DNA from: Linyphia triangularis
Taxonomy: Eukaryota > Arthropoda > Arachnida > Araneae > Linyphiidae
Direction of reading: 5' to 3'
Assembly (NCBI GenBank): GCA_963978545.1
Contig: OZ021732.1
Coordinates: 62,162,714-62,226,713 of the forward strand
Length of the DNA: 64,000 nucleotides
In this document: positions 10,281-22,500 of the stretch, piece after piece
How the letters are laid out: each line of letters opens with the position of its first letter
How positions within the stretch are numbered: position 1 is the stretch's first letter
Made by a program: the position numbers and the translations under genes
The notes under the pieces: generated by a model
Databases searched by the model: none
Seen by the model: the letters and a program-made list of their open reading frames with translations, nothing else
What the model was told of the DNA's origin: nothing

Positions 10281-13200
10281 CTGCAACAATAAAAAAAGGC
10301 ATTTAACGAAGTACATAGGGCACATTTATTCAAAAAATTTAGTGTTAATACTTTCTACTTGGAGGGAAACTATTAAAATTTTCCTTATGGCTGGATTATT
10401 GCAATGACACAAAAAGTAACTAATAAATATTTTTTTCCATTTATTACTTTAGTTCAAAATATGCATAAAACTTAAATATGCATGAAGTATGTTCCATCAC
10501 ACATACTTCATGCTTATTAAAGTTATGCATGAAATTACATATGATTCAGCGTTGGAAAAACCCAACTAACCAGGTTTTTTTGGTTTAAACCATTTTTTTT
10601 TTTAATCTTTTTTAATTACTTACTTTTCTAATTATAAAATTTGACATTAACTAGAATAATTATTGTTCAAATAATAATTCATGTTCAAATAACAATTAAT
10701 ATTCCTTTTGAAAATAATTCAAACTAAGCAAATAAACAATTGTTGCTACTAATGTGGACATTCAAATCATATTTTAATACTTTATTTAGAGATAATATTT
10801 TTTAAATTCAATGTATACAGTATAATATAATAGTAATTATTTACTATATAATATATGGAATATTGCTTTTAGATTCACCAGTAATGGTGATAAATTGTTC
10901 AAAATGATATTTTTAGGATTTCGAAATAAGTTGTTAAAACACAAAACTTTATTTTAAAAACAAATTTAAAATGCCGACTGTAATTTAAGCTTAATAAATA
11001 ATTTTGAATAATTATAAAACATTAATACATCTATTAGATTAATATTAAAGCTTATTGTTCAATAGTACCTATCCGTATAATTTTTCATTTACAAAAACTT
11101 CAATCAATCATGTTATAGTACCAAAAATGTAGATATTTCATTTAGCAAATTATTTTCTTAAGAAATAAAAATAAATTCTTATTTCTTTATTCAATTTAAT
11201 CAAATTTTGGATTTAACATTTTGAACAGAAAATAAAAAAGTTTTGTTGTTACGCAACAATTGTATAGCTTAAAAAAAAGAGACAAAATTCTCTCAACATT
11301 CGGTGTAGTTGTTTTTGCAGTAAGAAATACATAAATTTCCTTCAATACATCAGTATTAAACTTTATTATATCATTTTCTTGCATTCACCATCATTCTATA
11401 ACTACATTTTCAATAAATGCATTTTGAAATGTAAATCTTTGGAATGAAAAACTTTTGGTTAAAAGTAGAAGTTATTTGCAACATCAAATAATTTGAAAAA
11501 TCTAATTGTAAACAAATAAAAAGTACAATTTTAAATTATTCTTTAAAAAAAAAAAAAAAACATGGTTTAAACCAATTGGTTTACCATCCTGATATGATAC
11601 TGATATGCCAACCCTGATATGATTATCTTGAAAGTACAGAAGCTGTTGTATAAATACAAGTATATTATTTCTTAATATTTCGTAATTTCAGAAGTAAAAC
11701 AATGGCAAAGTAAATGAAAAAAAAAAAAAAAAAAAACACTAATAAATAGAGTAGAAAAGAAATTGAAATTCCTGATATCAAAAATTTTCCTAAATTCCCT
11801 GATGTCGCTTGAAATGCTAAATTCCTTATTACTTACAGAAAAAACTAAGAATTTTTTGTAAAGCAGAAATGCAATCTATTATCATCTTTGAGAATAAAAA
11901 AACTATGTAACCATTATAACTCTGAAGTGTTTGAAGAATTTTAAATTTTTTGATGATTATGCGAGTATAAATAGCATTTCAAGAAAATTTTAATTAAAGA
12001 GAAATGTGGTAGTATATTGATAAAGTCATTTAAAGATAAGTCAAGTATATAAAATATTTAAAAAAAAAAAAAAAAAAAATCAGCAAAAAATAAAAGGATC
12101 CCATGGACTTCATAGTTTTTCCTTTGATGACCAACCATTGGTTAGTGCTGGTAACATGCCAACAGATAGAGCCCTAATTAATTGAATTAAACCGTTTTTT
12201 TCCTTTGGACTTCATCTACTTTATGTGTCCTATGCCTTCTTCAAATATATTTTTACCACCTTGTATCCCTTTGGTCCATTGAAAACAGGCTTGAGTACAA
12301 CTTTTTAGTCTTCATTAAGTTAATTATCAATTAATTCTGGGGGAAAAATCCTATATATCCTGATAAACTTCATTCTCTCGATTACAAAGTAATGAAGGAT
12401 GTAGTTATTTTAGACAAAAAAAAAAATCAAATATTTAACATATCTTTTAAAAAGGAAATGTTATTAAACAATCAATAAACATCAAAATTACAACTCAAGT
12501 ATTTAATATGTCATTTTTGAACAGTCAGTTTCAACATTACATAAATTCCCTTAAAATTTGCATTGGAACAAATCTATGAACTTCATAAAATTCTGGGCAG
12601 AAAATCCTAGGTTACATTTTAAAATACTGCCTAATAACAAACGATTAAAAATTGAGGCATTGCACTAAAGAGTAAATCCTGTGATATTTATTTAAGGCTT
12701 AAACCTGCAATGTAAAAGTTATTGAGGAAAAAAGAAAAAAATGCATAGAAACACAGATATTCAATAACATCAACTTGGTTAGTGGTTTTGAGGAGAGGAA
12801 ACGTAAAAAGTATCCTTAACAAACTTTCCAGCAAACAGTAGCAAGAGTATTAAGGTAATAGAATTGTTTGGCAATACATAAAAGATTGAGATGCAAAAAT
12901 AATTACCTTGTCTAGTGGAAAATCTTTCAGGTTTGTACTGCTTGGTGAAGAAACAGGAGTTTCAGACAGCATTGTATTGCTATCTTTGCGTGAAGACATA
13001 CCATTATGGTTAGTAATTACTGCAAACAAAAATATTTACTTTGGTCTTGCATATCAGACAAACATGGTTTTGTAATATATATATAAAAATATAGTATTTA
13101 AATTAGAAAATATAATAAAGATAATGTCATGGGTGTCTACATTAGTTGAGATAGGCTTGTGGACTTAAGCTATAGTTCCCAACTTGAAATTTCAAAAAAA

Positions 13201-13499
13201 GGAATTGGATTTCCTAATGAAATGTTAATAAACGTATGCACAATAATCATCAGCTCTAAAAAATAGTTTAAAATCTATTTAAATGTATTTTTTCCAGTAG
13301 AATTGTCTCCATTTATAATTTTCAAAAGCTAGGAAAGGCAAGTGTTCCTTCCCCTTGCTCATTCATATTTAACCATGGATAAAACATATGAGTCATAAGC
13401 CGTTTCTCTATTGCTTTGCTAGAATCGTATAAAATACTGCTTACATGACTAAATTGCAAATGGAGCTTATCTATTTATCAGCAATTAAAATAGCCAAAA

Positions 13500-13537
<38 letters not shown>

Positions 13538-16500
13538 GTAACATTTAATGAAGTAGGAAGAAATTGGATAATTTAATTATTTAGAGACATATGGGGGAAA
13601 TTCTTGGTCACTCTTTCTGGGATAATAAACGGTCACTTATGTTTAAGTATTAAAAAATTCTATTTAAAAACAAATAATATAAGGTAAAAACTCTTCATAT
13701 ACTCAATCTTTTTATACAGAATTTAAAAAATACATAAATTTGCAGCAAGGGGGAAAAACATTTTATTTATAACTATAAAAATATGTTATTCTAAAATTGT
13801 CCAAAAAAAAAAAAAAAAAAAAAAAAAAAATGCATTTTTTTTTTCAAGATCCATTTCAATGCCACATTTTTGTAATTTTTTTCTTGTTGATGTTTTTTTT
13901 TTTTGTTTTTTTGTTTTTTTTTTAAATACAGATAGGCTTAGCTTTTAAATTCCATGCATAACTAATTTACAATTTAAAAAAAAATCTGGTTACAAACATA
14001 AGTATATCTATTTACACCCCATTTCAATGGGACAAACATAAGTATTTCTATTTATACCCATTTCAATGGGGTAATTCCTAGTCAATGATACTCTTTAGAA
14101 TTTCAGAAGTTTTACATATTTATTTTCATCTCTAATTATTACTAAATAGTGTTACTTAATTACTACAATTCCTAATCAGCAACTTGGCTTACAAGTTCCA
14201 TGCATAAGTTTGGGATCGGTAATATCATCCTCTATTGTAGATGCTGTATCTGGATCAAACTCTTTCTGTTCAATAATAGAGTCAACTAGTTTAGAAGACG
14301 ACTTAAGTAAGCATTTAAGAAGTAGGAGCATCACATCCAAAACCCAGAAGACAAACACACACTCAGCTATTATTAGAAATCAATTTTTTTTTCAGATATC
14401 GAAGATAAGGTCGATGTGAAACAAAAGCTGGAAGTTGCGGCAAAAGAGAAAAGAATACACAATAAGGGAAAAAAAAAAGCTTTGAGACATATGATGAGGA
14501 GACTGAAAATCATGATGGGAAAACAGTTGAAATTGAGTCGTTAGAATTCAACTTTAGAAAATACTAGGAAATTGCTTTAAATTTATCCATAGGGCACTTC
14601 AGGAACATCTGTATTATGCTGTATATTAAGTCAGTATTTCATTTTACATTGTGAAAATTACAAAGAGACGAGAAGTGTTAAAGACTAGAGTTAGTTACTA
14701 GACAAAAAGAGTTAAAATTAAATTTCTTGAACAAGGCGATGGTAACTTTCACTGGACAAAGCAAGGCACAATAGAAAATATTAATATGAAATTTATATTT
14801 TATGAGCCAGTAATTTTACAGGGAAGTACTCCTTTGTGGTAGATACTAATGCAATTAATATTGCCTACAAATGTTATAAAATAATTCTGTCAAGGATTGC
14901 GGAGTTAAAGTATGCTTGTTTTTGAAATCAACATTTAAATAAAACCTTAACTATGGCTTTTCTTCCTCAATTAACCTATTACACATGTATATAAACTTTG
15001 CGAGTATTGATAAATGAAACAGAACAATTGATTCCAGGTAAAGTGATTATTTCAATAAATTACATAAGGTTTAAGTTTGCTCCATGACCAATTTAATTAT
15101 TTTGCCTAACATACTTTTAGAGATACACAGATCTTATAGTTTTTATTTTTTTATAGAGAATTACCCAGTATGACCCTATGACAATCGTCTAAGAAAAATA
15201 GCTTAAATATACCAAGGTATGAAAAATTTACTTATCAACAAAGTAAAGTATATAAAATTCTTAATTAGTAGGCAATATTTTTCATAACAAGCAGGGTACA
15301 TTGTGCAAAAAAAAAAAAAAAAAATCAGCCAAGTACCAAAATCAGTTGTGTGTCATATTTACCATTAAATATTGTTCATGTAGAAAAGAAATTTAACTGT
15401 AATATTTCAAATAGCAAGCAATATAATGCATTATTACATATTTCATTAAAGCAGGAATTAAAGGACATGATTATATTATGGCTAAAAAAATTACAAAATA
15501 ACAATTCACACCTTGCTTATAAAAGAAAATTTTAGCATTAAGATCAGTAAGTTTTAAAAAGCACCAACATTCAATTCTTACTTTTTTGTTGATGAAAAAT
15601 TGAAAATAAATCTTCCTTAGTTATGAAAAATTATTTAAACAATAGTTAAGTATATACATAACACTTTCATCTATGATTCAGTGTAACATTATCTTGTAAT
15701 TAATTATTCCAACCGAATTCAAATTGAACTTTTTACTATTCTAACATTGAACCACAATTTAATACTTAAGTTTCCACTTCACTTACTTAAGACTCAGACT
15801 CAAGTTTCAAGCCTCTTGTAAGGCATAATTTAAGTTGGATTTCTCATGAGTTCAAATGAATATTTTAATGCTTCTAATTAAATTATTTCTAAATGCAAAA
15901 GTTATTTTATACCAATAAAAGGTGCTCTTGTAATCATTTTATTTTTTCTATATCCACTACTTTTTGAGGTAGAATGAATAACTTTTGTAAATCCCTACTA
16001 GTGCCCCTGAAGTGATAATGCGATAATGCCCCTTGTGTGATGATGCATACTCATTTTACTATAAGTAAACACTAGTTTCACGATTTCAGCTTTATCCATT
16101 CAAAATTTGAGTATTTCCAGATTTTAGTTGACACCATGAATATTTAGCCTCCAGAATTTCTAAGTCAAATAAAAATCTCTTCTAAAATAAAAATAATAAA
16201 ACACATAAAAACAAAGCTTTAAATATAAATCCATTACATCCATTACCAATTGTTATGTGCAATTGCAACTCTTTGAGCTCAGATCAAGTTTTCATAGTGT
16301 TTGACCACTATGAACAAAAGATCCATTCCAAACTACTATTTGCTAACTTCTTTTCCCCCAAAAAAACTTGATTGAATACATTGTCATCTACAATGAGACA
16401 ACAATCTACGAAAGATGATAAGTCTGTTGTAAGGCAATAAAAATACATATCTTTTATTATTTTGATTAAAACAATTTTGGCAACAGAAAAGTTTCAACAA

Positions 16501-19500
16501 TGATTGGTTAAAATTACTCCACTTATAGCGTTGCTATGCAATGCAAAGTTATATTAACTGGACTTCACTCAATAATGAATTTATGCATTCACGTTCAATT
16601 ATCTTTTATTATTGTGATTAAAACAATTTTGGAAACAGCACAGAGTTTCAACAATGATCGATTAAATGGAATTTATTAATATTCTAAAGCGATTATAGAA
16701 GCGCATGCAAAAATGACCTTTTAGAGAGTGACAATCCTTAAAATTTTATAGAATGATTTGCCATCGAACCAATCTGCCAAGTTTCCGCTTGATAGGATTA
16801 CAACATGTGGGTAAAATTGGTATCCACAGATTTGCCCGGCAGCGACATACACACCCACACACAAAATCAAAGTTAATATAAAGGATTAAGAAAGAAAAAG
16901 AAAAAAACTTAATCCCTAAAAGCTGCATGTTACTGCAATTTAATAATGTTTTCAATACTCGAGATGCTTTTTTTACAAGTTGTCTTTAAGCAACTATGTC
17001 TGGTGGTGAATTTTTCGAACTTTACTTCTTGGAACTCAATTTTGCTCCACTTCTAAACAGCATCATGATACAGATCTTACATAATAGTATATATCAAAGT
17101 CAATATTTGATTTAAATTTTATTTTGTTTTTTATGCATTACTATAGATTTAAAGTGAGTGACCACCTAGAAAAACTAAAGTTTTTCCTAGAAACCTTTTT
17201 TTTTTCCTTTTCACCTAGAAAACTCTTAGTCAAAAACATTTTCGTTTGCCCAATGGTTAGCATTTTGACCCAGGTTGACAGGATTGAACATGTTCTTCTG
17301 CTGCTAAACAATTCACAATACTTTTAACAGGTTTTGTTCTGTCAACCTCCCACTTACTCACTGTAATGTGAATACTGTGTGATCATCCAAAAGTCTTAAA
17401 ATTTAATGCGTTATGCAAATGTTAACTTACAGAACAATACTAAATAGCAGTACTTACTGGAAAATGTTTTTGGCAGTGACGAGGATAGGGGAGCCATGTC
17501 CAGGTAACCATCATGTTGACCAGTGGACGAAACGGATGAGGAATAATGCTCTCTAACAGGGGCCATGTGGATGTAACCATCTTTTGTCTGTGTCTCACTG
17601 AGAGATGTATCCAGAGAGGAGTTGGATTTAGTCAATTCCAAAGCAACCCCAACAGGACTCATATTAATATAGCCCTCTGAAAAAAGAACTGGTTAATTAA
17701 AATGGAAGAAAAGTAATTGCACAATTTTAAGTCCAACATAACTACTGCTTGCTTGCAAGAATGCCTGAATGATTTCTTAAGTATATTTGCTTTCACCAAT
17801 ACCACAATTTCATTACTCATATAGAATGATAAAGTATGATAGCAATGTTTAATATAATTGATTTACTTGGAAATCATACCATTTTTTTAACGGAAATGTT
17901 GAATCTGGAATGTGCAAATTCAAAGTTTCAAAAGCATTACTTGAAATTTTCCAAGGGAAAGACAATAATGATACAAGTATATTTATAAATTTGTTAAAAA
18001 TACAAAATTCCCTAGTTGCAATTGAAAATTTAGCCATTTATAAAAATATTTCATAATTAACTTTAAATTCATTTCACTCTAAAAGGATATACATATTTTT
18101 GAACTTCAAGGACAGAATCCTGTCAAACACGTACCTGTCGGAGATTTCATTTCCATGTAATCACTCCCCTGTGCAATAGGAGGCAAGGAACTAGAATGTG
18201 AAGAATCTGTTGAATTCAAATGCAAGAAAACACTTGGACCGTTGGGAACTGAAGAGGAAATTGGTGCCATGGATAGGTAGCTATCAGAATTGTTGCTTCC
18301 TGCAAAAAAATACAAAATACTTAAACTTTAAACACTAATTTTTACTTCATAAGAAATTATCAGTAAAATAAGACAGCATGCATTTAAAAAATTATTTATT
18401 AAATGTTTTGAAACTGGATCAAAATCGTTTACTTCCTTTCATTTCAGCAGAAAATAATTAATGCAGAATTATTTAAAACCTAAATTTCAGCTTGGGTCTT
18501 CTGGAAGAAATTTGAAAATTAAATTTGTTTTGAAATCAAGACAACTTTAGAAAGATGACTGGATTTTGAAAAGGTCTCTTCGAGACAATCAACTTGATCG
18601 AAGTATGTTTCTCAGGAATTTTTCAACTCTTCAATTACAAAAAAGTTAGACACAAATAACTACACACTAGGGCGTATCGAAAAAAACTTTTTTTGGAAAT
18701 TCAAAATTTCAAGTTGATAAAAAGTTGGTAAATTTGGTTGGATTTGGTAAATATGGTCACATATTTACCAAATTTTTTTTTTAGTTTAATTGAAAAATAT
18801 TCAGGTCTCCCGGAATGAATCTGAAATTTCATTTTTTTTGTCTCAATTAGCAATAAAATTATAATTTTTTTGCAAAATTAAAGGGTTTTTTGTTGACGGT
18901 TTCTATTACTTCTAATCTACTTTTGTCCATTAACTTAATTCTAACGATACAAATAAAAAGTATTTAAAAACTAACAAGTTTACCTGTTTACTAAGCTCAA
19001 CTTATATTTGATTTAATGAAATTAAGCCTATTTTTGGAGTAAGAGAAATCAGATTAAAAATTAAAAAGAATTTTATTTTCTAAAGAAATAAAGATAACAA
19101 TTATGAAAACAACAACTTTGAAAATATATTTTGGTTACAATATCTACTTGATCTACTACATGAAAATTTTAGAATGTCAATTAGCTTTCAGTTCACTTCC
19201 CTCCCCTCCTTCTCTCTTCTCGGAATAAGCTTATTTCATATGTATGTAGCATCACAGTTATGAGTTCCTCTCTCAGCCTGCAACTAAAGTTTTTGATTAG
19301 ACTGTTTATAGAGGAAATTTTATAGCAAGTAATTTACAATAAGCTTATAAGAAAAGATTAGATGAGGTTAATTTTTGTTTCTAAAATATTATATATTTTA
19401 TAGATAATGATATGTTACTTGATATTTATTCCTGGACTGTTGGAGTTGCAGATGTGAAGCATCAATTCATTTCAAACTTTGGAGGTATTTTCTGTTTAGC

Positions 19501-22500
19501 TATCTTGATCTAATGAACCCATCTCGTTCAAACTTCTTTCCACTGCTTGTGTGCGAGAAGGAATTTTAAACTCTTTTCTATTGCTAGTTCCTGTATCAAC
19601 TATCATCTCTAGCTCCAGTTGGCTTAAGTCACTTAAGAGAGGTGGTTCCATTACTGTAGTAGATTGCCAATCAACAATATCTATATATAGTCCTTTGCCT
19701 CAAAATTTACTTGTGGTTTGAAAACCCTCTTTGCTTTTAACTTTGTTTGTCGAGCATTTTGCATTCTTTTGCTTGCCAGACATCTAATATGTTTACGTGA
19801 ATCAAACATTCCCAAAAAGAGATGTTCTGGGTGTACCATAAAAGCATTTCTATGTAGAGGTGATTGAACAACAACCTTAAGATCATTTTCCAAGTACTTG
19901 ATGCGTTGGATTATCTTAAAATAGTTTTGAGATGCATAAATAATTTTTGTGCGACATTTTATTGTAAACCACAAGGGAGCATAAGCTTTCACGACAAACT
20001 GGGCTAGTTTTTTCAACTGCTGGGTTTGACCAATTGATGCGATGTATAAACTAAACTTCAATTTGCCATTGTCAGCCATCTTGCATGGGAAATGTTTCCA
20101 GGGTTTCTGCTTGCTAATCCTTGGGGGCATTAGCCTGATAGAGTTGCGGAATAGTAAGTGAGTGGCAATGATTACGAATTGTAAAGCGAGAGCTACCATG
20201 AAGACGATGGTGTATTTCTAAAGAGAGTATCTGTAATTCTAAAAATAATAATATCTGTTCGTATTCGAAGGATTTGGGCGACGGTTGATGTTTATCAAAA
20301 TTAAATGTGTTCGTCGTACTACTGTGGAGTTCTTTATTGATAGTTATCCATAACAAACGAAGTTTCGAACCTGATCTACTTGGTTTTAATTCAAGATTTT
20401 ATGGCGTCCGTGTGGTATTTAATTACAGTTTGAACATGGATAAACTAAACAGGGAAAGAACTCAGTTGAGAAGATCTTTTACCAAGGCGGTGAATGAAGC
20501 AAAAAGTATACTTGAAAAAGACGACAAACAGAAAACATTGAAGTTCGGAAAATATTGGACACTCTTGAAGATAAAACTAGTCGCATGTTCAAGATAGATG
20601 AAGAAATTAAAGAAGTGTATTTAAGTGGAAGTGATTATGACGAAGAAGCTTTTGAAAGAGAATTTGATTCTGCGGAAACATATAGAAATAGCTGGATTTC
20701 TATTAAAAATAACTGTGAGGATATATTAAATAAATTCATGTCATCGCCGAATGATATTGATCAAGTTAGTGTTTCTAATAATTCATTTTCTATGAAACGT
20801 CATTTTAGATTACCAAAAATAGAACTTAAGCAATTCGATGGAAATATAAGAAATTGGCTGTCTTTTTGGGGTCAGTTTAGAAAAATAAATGATGATAGTA
20901 ATATAGACGATGATGATAAGTTTCAATTTACTGTTCCTGGATCTTCTGCCAGAGAGCTAATTGAGAGTTTTCCTCCATGTGGAGAAAATTACGCCAAAGC
21001 TCTAAAACAACTTAAAGCTCATTTTGCTAGAGATGAATTGTTAATTGAAGTTTATGTAAGAGAGCTTTTGAATTTGGTATTATCTAGAACTGATAATCAA
21101 TATATTACTTTAAGAGCATTGTATGATAAAATTAAAACGCATCTACGTGCGCTTGAAACATTAGGGGTAACCAGTGATAAATATGCAGCCATGTTTTACC
21201 CTTTGGTAGAATCGGCACTTCCGGATGAAATTTTGCAAGTTTGGGAGAGAGTCAGACATACAAAGGGAGAATTAGCAGCAGAAGCAAATAATTTGACTCA
21301 TCTTCTCAGTTTTTTTAAGTTAAAAGTTGAAGGGGAAGAATGTTTGAATATCGCACATTCCAGTTTTGGCAATGAATCGGTTAGTAAAAGTTTTAATAAT
21401 TTAGAAAGAGGAACACTGAGCACCGCAGCCTGCATATACTCTGGCGAGGAAAAAAGGTTAAATAAGAGCTGCATCTGGTGTGAGAGGAAAAATCATAATC
21501 CTCAAGATTGTAACCAGATTAAAAACTTTGATAGGGAAAAGAAGATTAATATTCTTAAACGTAAAGACACCTGTTTCACCAGCTTGAAGAAGGGATACTC
21601 CTCTAAAAATTGTAAATCAGGGATTAAATGCTTATTATGCAATTATTTGCACTATGTAATAATGTGCCCAAGATTAAATGATACAAATAAAGGCATTAAA
21701 GGTCCTAAACTAGATGATTTGGCAACTAAAGTTGAAAGTGAAGCTAAAGAAACCGAAGTATTGTCTTCCCAAGAAATGAATGGAACTTTATTACAGACAC
21801 TTATAGTGAAGGTTAAAAGTAAAAATAACTCATATAAGTTAGCAAGATTGCTTTTAGATTCAGGATCCCAGCGATCGTATATAACAAAAGACGGCGTAGC
21901 TAAATTAGATTTAGAAAAAACGTGCCAAGAGACTCTTTCACATAGCCTATTTGGTGGCGCTAAAACTAAATTGCAGAAACACGGCGTGTATGATGTTACA
22001 CTTCTTAGTTGTGATGAGCAATTTGAAATAAAAGTTACGATGCTTGATCAAGAAAGAATCTGTAATTTTGTACCAAGATTGTCCAAAGAACATTTATCTT
22101 CACTTGAATTAGGCAATGTACGTCTTTCTGATGCAGAATATGATATTCTAGAAGTAAAAATTTTACTAGGAGCGGATGTAATGGATAAATTGTTAACTGG
22201 AAATATCAAGATACGAGAGGAAGACCTATTCACTATGGAAACCAAATTGGGATGGACAATTATGGGCAAAACGAAGACAAAAAATGGACATGATGTGGCG
22301 AGCACTCTTTGTTGTTTGAATGGAATTTCTATTCCGGACGGACCTATGGAGATTAAAAACGATAGGAAATAAAGATCCTGATGATATTAAATCAAAAGAA
22401 GATTCAGATAAAGAAGTTGTAGATTTTTTTGAGAAAACAATCTGCATCAAAGAAGAAGGAAGATATGAAGTAAGGTAACCATTCAAAACAGGCTGCCCTG

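Noticed and set aside
14176..14358. Minus-strand frame as an extra IRS exon
   Set aside because: With phase 1 required after exon 10, the nearest acceptor leads straight to a stop; exons 10 and 11 already join in frame.
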